Source of the DNA: Duganella guangzhouensis
GTDB lineage: Bacteria; Pseudomonadota; Gammaproteobacteria; Burkholderiales; Burkholderiaceae_D
Reading direction: 5' to 3'
DNA length: 64,000 nucleotides
NCBI RefSeq assembly: GCF_009674535.1
Contig: NZ_WKJK01000003.1
Coordinates: 62,001 to 126,000 of the forward strand
The number at the start of each line of letters is the position of its first letter. The first letter of the stretch is position 1. Under the pieces are notes generated by a model. That model was not told the origin of the DNA, searched no databases, and saw only the letters and a program-made list of their open reading frames with translations. A program made the position numbers and the translations under genes. Below are positions 26,505 to 40,340 of the stretch, piece by piece.

Positions 26505-28090
26505 GTGCGCTGCGTCCACGCATGGCATGGCTGCACACCTGGGCAGGGCTCTGGGTATGCTGGCTGGCGTTCGCCATTTTCCTGACCGGTACCCTGAGCG
26601 TCTTCGTGCATCCAATCTCGGACTGGATGCGGCCGGAACTAACCCAGGAGCCGGCACAGGCGGTGTTTACTGAGCCGCTGGATCATGCGCAGCAGATCAA
26701 GCATGGACTGCGCTATCTTGAACGGCACGCCGCCGACAGCAAGATGTGGGAGCTGTGGCCGCGTGCCGGCGAAGACCTGTTCCGCGTGTTCTGGCTCAAC
26801 GAGCAGGGCTACTATCAAGACGCACAGCTGTCGTCCAGCACTGGCGAACTGGTGCCGGAAGCGACAGGCAAGGTGCGTGACACCTTGGGCGGCACGCACT
26901 TCGTTGAATTCCACCACGCGCTGCACGCCGGCAGCACCGGCCTGTGGATCGTCGGCGCGGCATCGGCGGCGATGCTGGTGGCGCTGATTTCCGGCGTCAT
27001 CACCCACAAGCGCATCTTCCAGGACTTCTTCACCTTCCGTCCCGGCAAAGGCCAGCGTTCGTGGCTGGACGCGCACAATCTGGCCGGCGTGTTGACGCTG
27101 CCGTTCCTGTTCATAATTGTGTACAGCGGGCTGGCGATCAGCTGGGGCACCTACATGCCCGCGATTCCGTGGGTGCAGGAACTGCGCACCGGCGAGGCCG
27201 CGCACCTGCGCGAGTACGGCCCGGAAAGCAAGCCATCCGGCCGGCACGGCACATTGACGCCACTCGATCCGCTGGTGGCGACGGCGGAAGCGACCTTCCA
27301 CACGCCAGCCTACGCGGTGGTGGTCAACCATCCGGGCGACGCAGCCATGTCGGTGCAGGTCTATAGCACCACCTCGCCGGACACCCAGGAAGGACAGCTA
27401 CTGAGCAAACGCGGCATGATGAAATTCGACGGCATCAGCGGCGCGCTGCTGGAAACCGAGATGCCACACCGCGCGCCGCCCAACGGCGCACGCGCCACCA
27501 TGGCCACGCTGGACGAACTGCACCGGCTGCACTTTGCCGGCGCGGTAATCCGCTGGATCTATTTCGTGGCCGGCATGGCCGGTACCGCGATGATGGCCAC
27601 CGGCGCGATCCTGTTCATGGTGAAGCGCCGCCAGAAATCACTGAACGAATTTGGTGCCGCTACCACCCGCGTCTACCATATGATCGATGTGCTGAACGTG
27701 GCCACGATTGCTGGCCTGTCGCTGGCCTGCATCGGCTTCCTGTGGTCCAACCGCCTGTTGCCGCTGGACCTGCCGGAACGGCACGAGCTGGAAGTGAGCG
27801 CATTCTTCGCCGTGTGGCTGGCGGCGCTGGTTCACGCCACACTACGGCCAGTGGCGCGCGCCTGGCGCGAACAGCTATGGGCCGGCGCCGCGCTCTGCAT
27901 GCTGCTACCACTGCTAAACGCGGCGACCACCGGCCAGCACCTGCTGGTTTACCTGGCGCAGCGTGACCTGGAGCGCGCAGCCGTCGAACTGACCGCCATC
28001 GCACTGGGCGCGCTGCTGGCTATCGCCGCCATCCGCAGCGGGCGGCGTGCGCGCGCCACCGTGCCGGGCATGAGAAAGGCCGCATCATGA
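26501..28090 (+). CDS. PepSY-associated transmembrane protein, siderophore-iron reductase-like
   Basis: A 529-residue inner-membrane protein beginning MSALRPRMAWLHTWAGLWVCWL, the typical PepSY_TM (PiuB-like) start with a histidine-containing first helix. Further helices lie at about 145-170, 200-220, 350-375, 400-420 and beyond; the long periplasmic segment 225-345 carries a PepSY repeat. Conserved helix histidines (HTWAG, HHALHAG, HRLHF) could bind heme, as proposed for PepSY-type siderophore reductases. ATG 26501 overlaps the DUF3649 stop, and its own stop overlaps DUF3325. Confidence 0.88.
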   Translation: MSALRPRMAWLHTWAGLWVCWLAFAIFLTGTLSVFVHPISDWMRPELTQEPAQAVFTEPLDHAQQIKHGLRYLERHAADSKMWELWPRAGEDLFRVFWLNEQGYYQDAQLSSSTGELVPEATGKVRDTLGGTHFVEFHHALHAGSTGLWIVGAASAAMLVALISGVITHKRIFQDFFTFRPGKGQRSWLDAHNLAGVLTLPFLFIIVYSGLAISWGTYMPAIPWVQELRTGEAAHLREYGPESKPSGRHGTLTPLDPLVATAEATFHTPAYAVVVNHPGDAAMSVQVYSTTSPDTQEGQLLSKRGMMKFDGISGALLETEMPHRAPPNGARATMATLDELHRLHFAGAVIRWIYFVAGMAGTAMMATGAILFMVKRRQKSLNEFGAATTRVYHMIDVLNVATIAGLSLACIGFLWSNRLLPLDLPERHELEVSAFFAVWLAALVHATLRPVARAWREQLWAGAALCMLLPLLNAATTGQHLLVYLAQRDLERAAVELTAIALGALLAIAAIRSGRRARATVPGMRKAAS

Positions 28091-28437
28091 GTTATGCCAT
28101 CATCGTATTGACCGCGCTGGGACTATGCCACGCCGGCATGGCGGCGCTGTCGCTGGCCATCGACCGTCATCATCGTCAGGCATACGGCGACGACACACCA
28201 CCGCGCAAACGCCGGCTGCTGCGCGCGGCGGGCGCACTGCTGCTGGCCATGGCCCTCGCGCCGTGCATGCTGCTGTGGGGCGCTGGCGCCGGCTTGGTCG
28301 CATGGCTGGGGATGCTGACCATCGGCGCGCTGCTGTCCGCCCTGCTGCTGCCGTACTGGCCGCGCCGCGTGGCGCCATTGGCCGTCGTCAGCGCATCACT
28401 TAGTCTCGCCAGCCTGGCTGGCCTGGCCCTGACCTGA
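28087..28437 (+). CDS. DUF3325 small membrane protein (iron-uptake operon)
   Basis: A 116-residue protein with three hydrophobic segments (about 3-25, 45-72, 85-115) and a cytoplasmic basic loop (PRKRRLLRAAG). It matches the DUF3325 class that ends many DUF3649-PepSY-DUF3325 sets. Its ATG overlaps the PepSY gene's stop as ATGA, so the last three genes are translationally coupled. No molecular function is known. It closes the Fur-controlled operon; the gene beyond is on the other strand and only eight bases away. Confidence 0.82.
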   Translation: MSYAIIVLTALGLCHAGMAALSLAIDRHHRQAYGDDTPPRKRRLLRAAGALLLAMALAPCMLLWGAGAGLVAWLGMLTIGALLSALLLPYWPRRVAPLAVVSASLSLASLAGLALT

Positions 28438-28445
28438 GATTCCCC

Positions 28446-28793
28446 TCATCGGGAGCTGAGCAGGCGACGCTGCTTGTGCAGCTCGTCCTGCATCAACAGG
28501 TTTTGATGCGCGGTCTTCAGCGTCGCACCGTCGATGGTGACGGTTTTACGCACCGCAGGACGCGGCAGATCGGCCCAGCGGCTGCGTGGCGCCTGCACCG
28601 CCGGCACCGGCGTCACGCCGGGCGCCGCCCAGGTTCCGGCCGCAACCCGCTCCACGTAAGGCTCCGCCACGCTGCCTTCGGGGCAGTCGGCGTCCGTCAG
28701 CAGCACGTGTCCCTCCGAATCAACGCACTTGTTCACACTGGCGCCGGCCAGGCCACACATTGCGGCCAGTGCCGCGCACAGAATGAATTTCAT
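28446..28793 (-). CDS. exported DUF4124-type protein
   Basis: A 115-residue exported protein with a signal peptide (residues 1-18, ending near AGA) followed by VNKCVDSEGHVLLTDADCPEGS, which is the DUF4124 pattern with two cysteines likely to form a disulfide in the periplasm. A charged coiled tail (MQDELHKQRRLLSSR) closes it. ATG 28793 has AAGGGG upstream and begins the signal peptide; a longer frame to 28880 lacks a better start. Function unknown. It converges tightly with the iron operon. Confidence 0.75.
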   Translation of the reverse strand: MKFILCAALAAMCGLAGASVNKCVDSEGHVLLTDADCPEGSVAEPYVERVAAGTWAAPGVTPVPAVQAPRSRWADLPRPAVRKTVTIDGATLKTAHQNLLMQDELHKQRRLLSSR

Positions 28794-28918
28794 GATCGAT
28801 GCCCCTTTGATAAGAGCCTCCATCATCTCCCTGCGCGCGACGCCAGTCTGTGCGGCCTCGCACACCCCAAAAAACGGCAATTCCGCTCTATGTCGGTTAC
28901 AATACCGCCTTCTTCCGT

Positions 28919-28934
28919 ATCACGATACCGTGAT
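28919..28934. promoter_or_regulatory. ATCACG-N4-CGTGAT palindrome before the DUF481 gene
   Basis: A perfect 6-base inverted repeat with a 4-base centre, 28 bases upstream of ATG 28963 and 16 bases after a TACAAT hexamer (28898-28903) that could be a -10 box. Its location suits an operator at the start of transcription. Confidence 0.35.
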
Positions 28935-28962
28935 GTCGTTGCACGGCATCGCTCCCACGCTT

Positions 28963-29715
28963 ATGAAATCTCTTTTGATTATTTCTGCGCTTGCGCTGGC
29001 CCACGGCTATGCCGCAGCCGATTCGCTGGATCCGGTCAATGCCCATGGCTGGAACACCTCCGCTGAACTGGGCGCGATCTCCACCTCCGGTAACACGGTC
29101 GGTACTTCGGTCACCGGTAAAGTCGACGCCAAGCATGAAACCGACAAGTGGACCAATGAGTATGTCCTGTCGGGCTACTTCAAGGACGAGGAAGTCACCA
29201 ACGACGAAGGCGAAAAAGTGCGCGAGCGTTCGGCGCAGCGCTATTCGCTGTCCGCCAAGGCGGGCTACAAACTGCTGCACGACGACCACGGCAAGCTGTT
29301 CGCGCTGGCTACCCACGTCGACGACCGCTTCGGCGCCTACACCCGCTACTCCACCATCGGCGTCGGTTACGGCACCCAGACCTACCAGTCCGACACCCAC
29401 ACGCTGGACGTGGAAATCGGTCCTGGCTACTTCCGCGGCGTGCGCTCGGAAGGCTATACCGAAAGCGGCCCGACCATCCGTGGCGCGGCCAATCTGAAAT
29501 GGAAGCTGAGCGACAGCGCGCAGTTCGCGCAGAACCTGACCGTGGAACGCGGCACCGACAACGTTCACTCGCAAGCCGAGACCTCGCTGCGCACCAAAAT
29601 CAACAGCACCATGCAGATGAAGGCCGCCTTCAACATCCGCAACGACACCAACGTCGCGGCCGACAAGAAAAACACCGATACCCAAACTTCGGTGACCCTG
29701 GTTTACTCCTTCTAA
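28963..29715 (+). CDS. DUF481 outer-membrane beta-barrel protein
   Basis: A 250-residue exported protein: signal peptide (residues 1-20, ending AAA), then alternating strands starting [25 protein letters not shown], the characteristic DUF481 (YdiY-like) opening, and ending in SVTLVYSF with a C-terminal phenylalanine that fits recognition by the Bam machinery. Probably a salt- or acid-inducible small outer-membrane barrel, by analogy with YdiY. ATG 28963 is chosen because it begins the signal peptide; the frame reaches back to 28729, over the divergent DUF4124 start. Confidence 0.85.
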   Translation: MKSLLIISALALAHGYAAADSLDPVNAHGWNTSAELGAISTSGNTVGTSVTGKVDAKHETDKWTNEYVLSGYFKDEEVTNDEGEKVRERSAQRYSLSAKAGYKLLHDDHGKLFALATHVDDRFGAYTRYSTIGVGYGTQTYQSDTHTLDVEIGPGYFRGVRSEGYTESGPTIRGAANLKWKLSDSAQFAQNLTVERGTDNVHSQAETSLRTKINSTMQMKAAFNIRNDTNVAADKKNTDTQTSVTLVYSF

Positions 29716-29731
29716 ACTTAGATACCAAGCT

Positions 29732-30943
29732 ATGAATACTCCACGTACTCTCGGCACGCCCCTGTCCCCAACCGCCACCAAAGTCATGCTGCTGGGCTCC
29801 GGTGAACTCGGCAAGGAAGTCATCATCGCGCTGCAGCGCCTGGGCGTGGAAGTGATCGCCGTTGACCGCTACCCGAACGCGCCTGGCCATCAGGTCGCGC
29901 ACCGCGCCCACGTCATCAACATGACCGATGGTGCCGCGCTGGCCGCGCTGATCGAACAGGAAAAACCTGACCTGGTGGTGCCGGAGATCGAAGCCATCGC
30001 CACCGACAAGCTGGCGGAGCTGGAACAAGCCGGCAAGATCACCTGCATCCCAACCGCGCGCGCCGCGCAGCTGACCATGAACCGCGAAGGCATCCGCCGC
30101 CTGGCCGCCGAGACGCTGAGCCTGGCCACGTCGCCATACCGCTTCGCCAGCAGCCTGGAAGAGCTGCAAGCTGGTGCCGACGCTGTCGGCTTCCCGTGCG
30201 TGGTCAAGCCGGTGATGTCGTCGTCGGGCAAAGGCCAGTCGAAAGTGGATTCCGCCGCCGACGTCAAGGCCGCGTGGGATTACGCCGCCGCCGGCAGCCG
30301 CGTCGACTCCGGCCGTGTGATCGTTGAAGGCTTCATCGACTTCGACTACGAAATCACCCTGCTGACCGTGCGCTCGCTGGGCGCCGATGGCCAGGTGGTG
30401 ACGCAGTTCTGCGATCCGATCGGCCACGTGCAGGTGCAAGGCGACTACGTGGAATCGTGGCAGCCATGCCGCATGGACCCGGTGGCGCTGGAGCGCGCCC
30501 GCGACATCGCCGCCAAAGTCACCGGCGATCTCGGTGGCCTGGGCCTGTTCGGCGTCGAGCTGTTCGTCAAGGAAGACATGGTGTGGTTCTCGGAAGTCAG
30601 CCCGCGTCCGCACGATACCGGCATGGTGACCATGGCCACCCAGGTGCAAAGCGAATTCGAACTGCACGCCAAGGCCATCCTCGGCCTGCCGGTCAATGTG
30701 GCACTGAAGGCACCGGGCGCTTCGGCCGTGATCTACGGCCAGCACGAAGCCGCCGGCATCGCCTTTGAAGGTGTGGCCGACGCGCTGCGCGTACCGAACA
30801 GCGACATCCGCCTGTTCGGCAAGCCGGAATCGTTCGCCCGCCGCCGCATGGGCGTGGCGCTGGCCACCGCCGATGATGTGGAAACCGCGCGCGTCAACGC
30901 CAAGGAAGCCGCGTCGCGCGTCAAGCCAGTACTGGCTAAATAA
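29732..30943 (+). CDS. purT: formate-dependent phosphoribosylglycinamide formyltransferase PurT
   Basis: PurT makes formylglycinamide ribonucleotide from GAR, formate and ATP, the third step of purine synthesis, without a folate cofactor. The 403-residue protein has the N-terminal [13 protein letters not shown] dinucleotide-like loop, the ATP-grasp core ([17 protein letters not shown]; phosphate loop) and metal-binding [13 protein letters not shown] (about 290-302). Length and order match the family. It starts 16 bases after the DUF481 stop; no strong ribosome-binding site is visible, so coupled expression is possible. The convergent LytTR gene ends three bases after it. Confidence 0.97.
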   Translation: MNTPRTLGTPLSPTATKVMLLGSGELGKEVIIALQRLGVEVIAVDRYPNAPGHQVAHRAHVINMTDGAALAALIEQEKPDLVVPEIEAIATDKLAELEQAGKITCIPTARAAQLTMNREGIRRLAAETLSLATSPYRFASSLEELQAGADAVGFPCVVKPVMSSSGKGQSKVDSAADVKAAWDYAAAGSRVDSGRVIVEGFIDFDYEITLLTVRSLGADGQVVTQFCDPIGHVQVQGDYVESWQPCRMDPVALERARDIAAKVTGDLGGLGLFGVELFVKEDMVWFSEVSPRPHDTGMVTMATQVQSEFELHAKAILGLPVNVALKAPGASAVIYGQHEAAGIAFEGVADALRVPNSDIRLFGKPESFARRRMGVALATADDVETARVNAKEAASRVKPVLAK

Positions 30944-30945
30944 AG

Positions 30946-31746
30946 CTACATCCCCCGGAACAGATCGACGTAGTTACGGCTGACGACCAGCTGTTCCGGG
31001 CGGCCTTTCAGCTGCACCATCAAGCGTCCGCGAAAGTCCTGCCGCGTGCCCGCCACATGGCGCGCGGCGACGATCACGCTGCGGTGTATCTGCCAGAACT
31101 GCTGCTCATCGAGCTGTTCGCGCAGCTTGCTGATCGGCGTGCGTATCAAACTCTCGCCCTCCGCCACGAACACGCTGGTGTATTTGTCGTTACTCTGGAA
31201 GTAGATCACTTCATCGATCGGGATCAGTCGCGTTTCCTCGCCGTGCGAGGCGCGTATCCATTGCAGCGGCGCTGCCGCAGGCGCTGGCGCAGGAACCGCC
31301 GCAGCCACGCCGCCGGCCGCCAGCTGCGCCAACAAGGCTTGCAGCGCCGCCGCCGGCACCGCCCCTTCAGCAGCGGCGGCAGGCTTGAGCCGCGCCTTCA
31401 ATTTGGCTACAGTCTTTTCCAACCGCTCCAGGCTCGCGGGCTTCAGCAGATAATCGACTGCCGAATGTTCAAACGCGTCCACCGCGTATTGGTCATAGGC
31501 GGTGACAAACACAATGTGCGGCGGCTTGGGGCCATCCACCAGTCGCGCCGCCACATCCAGCCCGGTGAGGCCGGGCATGCGAATATCGAGGAACACCACG
31601 TCCGGCGCTTCCTCGTCCGTCATGCGTAGTGCTTCCAGTCCGTTGGCGGCATGGGCAACCACGCGCAATTCCGGCCAGACGGTTTTTAGCTGGCTTTCCA
31701 GATAGTCGCGCAGATGGGCTTCATCATCTGCGATCAGGGCACGGAT
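30946..31746 (-). CDS. LytTR-family response regulator, start codon non-standard
   Basis: A response regulator of about 266 residues. The receiver begins RALIADDEAHLRDYL (acidic pair DD) and has the phospho-acceptor aspartate in VVFLDIRMPG and the lysine in DYLLKPAS; an alanine/proline linker leads to a LytTR DNA-binding domain (EVIYFQSNDKYTSVF; IHRSVIVAARHV). The reading frame is open across the 3' end of the kinase gene, but no ATG, GTG or TTG occurs before the receiver's first strand; the first TTG (31668) would delete the acidic pair. Candidate starts are ATC 31746, ATC 31755, or CTG 31737, which overlaps the kinase stop as CTGA. I use 31746 provisionally. Confidence 0.8.
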   Translation of the reverse strand: MRALIADDEAHLRDYLESQLKTVWPELRVVAHAANGLEALRMTDEEAPDVVFLDIRMPGLTGLDVAARLVDGPKPPHIVFVTAYDQYAVDAFEHSAVDYLLKPASLERLEKTVAKLKARLKPAAAAEGAVPAAALQALLAQLAAGGVAAAVPAPAPAAAPLQWIRASHGEETRLIPIDEVIYFQSNDKYTSVFVAEGESLIRTPISKLREQLDEQQFWQIHRSVIVAARHVAGTRQDFRGRLMVQLKGRPEQLVVSRNYVDLFRGM

Positions 31747-32921
31747 GGTATCGATGTCGGACTCACATTTAAAGGCAGCATCAGGCGCACCGTCATGCCG
31801 CAGGGTTGATTTTCCAATAATTCTACCTTAGCGCCGCTGCCGTACAAACTGCGCAGGCGTTCGCGCAGATTACTCAAGCCTACCCCGCCACCTGGCTTGC
31901 GCGGCGCGTGTTCGTTCAGCCCCACACCGGTATCGCTGATGCACAGCGCCACCTGCTCTCCTTCGACCCGCGCGCTGAGTACGATCTCGCCGCCCTCCAC
32001 TTTCGGTTCCAGGCCATGGGCGATGGCGTTTTCTACCACCGGCTGCAGCAGCATCGGCGCGATGCGGAACTGCGACAGCTCATCCGGCACTTCGATGCGG
32101 TAGCGCAGCCGCTCACCCATGCGCACCGCCAGCACATCGAGATAGGCCGCGATCAGCTTCGCCTCCGACGCCAGCGTGGCCTCCTCACTGCGACTGGCCG
32201 CCAGGCTGGCGCGCAGATAATCGATGAAGCGCTCCAGCATGTGCTGCGCCTGCGCCGGCTGCGGGCCAATCAGGCTGACCACATTGGCCAGCGTGTTATA
32301 CAAAAAGTGCGGCTCGATCTGCGCCTGCAGCGCCTTCAGGCGCGCCTCGGCCAGCATGCGCGCGCTGGACGCCAGGAACTCCCGCTGCCGCGCCTCCTCG
32401 GTGGCGCGGGCCACGCGCCGCTCGGTGGCATTGCGCACCATGTACATCAACAGCGCCACAAACGCCGCGATCACCAGGCATTGCAGCACCACCGCGCGAT
32501 TGCTCAACAGCTGGAACGGACTAACGCCTGCCAGCAGCATATTCCCAAGGCCGACGCCCGCCAGCACACTGGCCGCCATCAGGCCCATGCTGAATAGCAG
32601 GCGCGGAAGCCCGCGCGCGCGGCGCGGCCAGCCGTTCAACAGCCGGCTGGCCACCAGCGAGCCGCCATGCACCATGATGCCGATCAGGTTCGACATCAGC
32701 AGCATGGACCACAGCCGGGCCGAAAAGGCCACGCTGTCGTTTGTCAGCAGGCGCACGCCGGCAGTCAGCACCACGCCCATCAGCGAACTCCAGATCAGCG
32801 TGTACAGCAGATTACGCGGCATCGAAGCCGGCCAGCGCCGGAACAGCGGGATCATCTCCAGCGGATGCGCCGGCGGTGGTGTACGTTCTTGTTGCGTCAT
32901 GGTTGCCTTCATTTGATTCAT
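31734..32921 (-). CDS. LytS/AlgZ-type sensor histidine kinase
   Basis: A 395-residue inner-membrane kinase with four hydrophobic helices (about 37-60, 72-95, 105-130, 140-165) and no large sensor domain. The His_kinase-type core has LKALQAQIEPHFLYNTLANV, with the phospho-acceptor histidine in EPHFLYN, then a compact ATPase domain with PMLLQPVVENAIAHGLEP (N box) and ISDTGVGL (G1 box). This class pairs with LytTR regulators, and one follows with overlapping coding sequence. ATG 32921 overlaps the carotenoid oxygenase stop as ATGA. The signal is unknown. Confidence 0.9.
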   Translation of the reverse strand: MNQMKATMTQQERTPPPAHPLEMIPLFRRWPASMPRNLLYTLIWSSLMGVVLTAGVRLLTNDSVAFSARLWSMLLMSNLIGIMVHGGSLVASRLLNGWPRRARGLPRLLFSMGLMAASVLAGVGLGNMLLAGVSPFQLLSNRAVVLQCLVIAAFVALLMYMVRNATERRVARATEEARQREFLASSARMLAEARLKALQAQIEPHFLYNTLANVVSLIGPQPAQAQHMLERFIDYLRASLAASRSEEATLASEAKLIAAYLDVLAVRMGERLRYRIEVPDELSQFRIAPMLLQPVVENAIAHGLEPKVEGGEIVLSARVEGEQVALCISDTGVGLNEHAPRKPGGGVGLSNLRERLRSLYGSGAKVELLENQPCGMTVRLMLPLNVSPTSIPSVP

Positions 32922-34387
32922 GCCGCCAGAAAGTTACCATGAAAGCAAACCGGTGCGCGATAGGGCAAGCGCGCTAACGCCATCGGACCGGCCTTGATGT
33001 TGTGCGCATCGAACACCGTCAACACGCTTTGTGCGCGGCGCGTGTCCTGCGCGACGCCGACCACATAGCCATCGGTCTCCGAGCGCGCGCCACGGCGCGG
33101 CACCAGTACATGCTCTTCCACCTGCCAGCCCGGCCCGAAGGCGTAGCCGTCGACTTTACCGCTGTCAGTGTCGATCAGATTGACGCTATCCAGTATCAGC
33201 TCGCGCCCACTGGCGCCCAGCACCATCAGTTTGCGATGGCGCGCCGACACCACCTGCGGCATCACGCGCGGGAATTCGCTAACGCCGAACAACCGCGCCT
33301 CGCGCGCCTGGCCGCTGGCATAATCCAGTGTGATCTGCACCGTGGCGCTGGGATGATCGGCGGTCATGCGGCTCTCGCCGCGCATCGGCAGAGCGGTTTT
33401 GCGCAGCGCGTCGCCTTCATGCAGCACCGCGTCCAGCCGCGTGCACGCGCCGTCCTCGTAGGCATTCCCCAGATGGAAGACAGCACGCGCCGGCAGTTCG
33501 AACACCTGGCGCAGCGCCAGCGTATCCTTGCTGATGACAACCGCCCGCAACGGACGGCCTGCGTTCCAGTGCATGCTGCCGGCCAGGCTGTGATCAGGGC
33601 CGAGCTCCCAATCGTAGGGCGACACCAGAAAGATCAGATGCCGGCCGCTGACCACGAAGTCGTGCACCATATTCAGTTGCGGCACTGTTAGCATCGCGGT
33701 GCGCGTGACTTCGCCGGCGGCGTTCAGGCGATAGATCATCAGACGGTCCGCGCCTGGCGAGGTACCGAAGTTCCACAAGCCGCCGTCCGAATCAGCCTTC
33801 GGATGGGCGGAAAACGGCATCGCCTTCAAATCTTCGCGCCAGGTCTTGATGCCCCGCGTGGCCAGCGTTTGCGGATCCAGCTCGGTGGCGGAGCCGCCTT
33901 CCCACAGCGCGTACACACGGCCGTTCAACGGCAGCAGATTGGTATTGGCGACATTGACCGTGTCATTGCCCTTCACGCGCTTGCGATCAACGAAAGTGCC
34001 GAAGGCCGGATACAGGAACTGGCCCGCCGCGCTCTCTTCAACGAACTTCTGCGTGGCGACGAAGCGGCCGGCGTGGCTGACCTTACCGTCGGCGATATGC
34101 CAGCGCTGCGCAAAACCGTCGCCATCAAACCAGTGGTGATAGCGCTCGCCACCCAGTTCAAAGCGCCCCGGCCCGTTGCGGAAGAACACACCATTCAGGT
34201 CGCGCGGCAGCTGGCCCAGTACCGTCGCCTGACCGGACAGGTCACCGCTGCTGTCCGCATACACCGACAACTGTGCGTTCTGCGCCAGCGCGGCGTGGAA
34301 GCTGCGGTAGGTCAGGCTGTCCGCCAGTGCGGACGAGGAAGCGAGGCTCAGCGCGGCGAAGCTGAGGAATTGGCGGCGATTGCTCAT
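32918..34387 (-). CDS. exported carotenoid oxygenase-family dioxygenase
   Basis: A 489-residue non-heme iron enzyme of the carotenoid cleavage dioxygenase family. The four expected iron-binding histidines are present: H195 (SAHPK), H242 (MVHDF), H305 (FHLGN) and H483 (CFHGN); FFRNGPGRF near residue 68 is also typical. The N-terminus has a Tat-like motif (NRRQFLSF) and a hydrophobic stretch ending in ALA, suggesting folded export. The substrate could be a carotenoid, stilbene or lignin-type phenylpropene. It lies between a DUF2141 gene (12 bases upstream) and a two-component pair, whose kinase start overlaps its stop. Confidence 0.9.
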   Translation of the reverse strand: MSNRRQFLSFAALSLASSSALADSLTYRSFHAALAQNAQLSVYADSSGDLSGQATVLGQLPRDLNGVFFRNGPGRFELGGERYHHWFDGDGFAQRWHIADGKVSHAGRFVATQKFVEESAAGQFLYPAFGTFVDRKRVKGNDTVNVANTNLLPLNGRVYALWEGGSATELDPQTLATRGIKTWREDLKAMPFSAHPKADSDGGLWNFGTSPGADRLMIYRLNAAGEVTRTAMLTVPQLNMVHDFVVSGRHLIFLVSPYDWELGPDHSLAGSMHWNAGRPLRAVVISKDTLALRQVFELPARAVFHLGNAYEDGACTRLDAVLHEGDALRKTALPMRGESRMTADHPSATVQITLDYASGQAREARLFGVSEFPRVMPQVVSARHRKLMVLGASGRELILDSVNLIDTDSGKVDGYAFGPGWQVEEHVLVPRRGARSETDGYVVGVAQDTRRAQSVLTVFDAHNIKAGPMALARLPYRAPVCFHGNFLAA

Positions 34388-34399
34388 GCTGTCCTCCGC

Positions 34400-34819
34400 T
34401 CAGTGCAGGTTGACGCTGGTGGTGGCGCCGCCGTCCGGCAGCACAATGCGCGCATCCGCATAGCTGGGCGCACCGCGCTTGCCCAAGGCGTTGTTACTGA
34501 AGCCGTAGTCCTCGGTCGGCATGCCCATCAGATTGCGATCCAGCTTGCCGTTGCCGTTGGCGTCGTGGTAAACCGCCAGTGCATACTCGCCGGCCGGCAA
34601 GCCGTCAATCCGCAATTGCACCTTGCCGCTGCGTGCCGGCACCGTCACCGCGCGCAGCGCTTTGGAAGGAAAGGTGTCGGCCGAATTAAACACGGCGACC
34701 ATGACCTGGCCCTGATCGCTGGCCACACCATCAACCTGGATGGTGAGGTCAGCGGCGAAGGCGGGCAAGGCGGCGGTGAAGAGCGCGGTGAACAGCGCGG
34801 CGATTATCAGCTTGGTCAT
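34400..34819 (-). CDS. exported DUF2141 protein
   Basis: A 139-residue exported protein: signal peptide (residues 1-22, cleaved after AFA), then a beta-sandwich with GQVMVAVFNSADTFP, the DUF2141 hallmark AVYHDANGNGKLDRNLMGMPTE (shown as residues about 83-104 with its Asp/Asn-rich turn) and YGFSNNA. The Asp/Asn turn could bind calcium. It is the first gene of the minus-strand unit that continues with the carotenoid oxygenase and two-component genes. Members of this family frequently neighbour carotenoid or fatty-acid genes, but no function is established. Confidence 0.85.
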   Translation of the reverse strand: MTKLIIAALFTALFTAALPAFAADLTIQVDGVASDQGQVMVAVFNSADTFPSKALRAVTVPARSGKVQLRIDGLPAGEYALAVYHDANGNGKLDRNLMGMPTEDYGFSNNALGKRGAPSYADARIVLPDGGATTSVNLH

Positions 34820-34900
34820 GTTGGGCTCCTGGGTGGATGAAGTGTGATGCCACTTTATCCACTGCCCGAGTGCCGCCAGCCGCGATGCGACGGAATGCGC

Positions 34901-36574
<1,674 letters not shown>

Positions 36575-36678
36575 GGTTGGCTCGCTAAAGACATGATGTC
36601 AAAATAGTACCCGCAGATGAACAGAATGCCAAACCATTATGACAATTATTCAGTTATAGTGTTCATCGTCGACAACCT

Positions 36679-40242
<3,564 letters not shown>

Positions 40243-40340
40243 TGCGGCCACGCCACAGCCGCCAGAAATATGTTGACGTTTGACGGCCAGGCGCAGATAT
40301 TCAAATTAGCGCGGAATACTCACAAAAACTATCCGAATCC

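Noticed and set aside
28438..28445. Intrinsic terminator of the iron operon
   Set aside because: Only a 4-base stem (TCCC/GGGA) without a T run stands between the convergent genes.
30946..31668. LytTR regulator starting at TTG 31668
   Set aside because: This start deletes the receiver's first strand and acidic pair, which are encoded in frame upstream.
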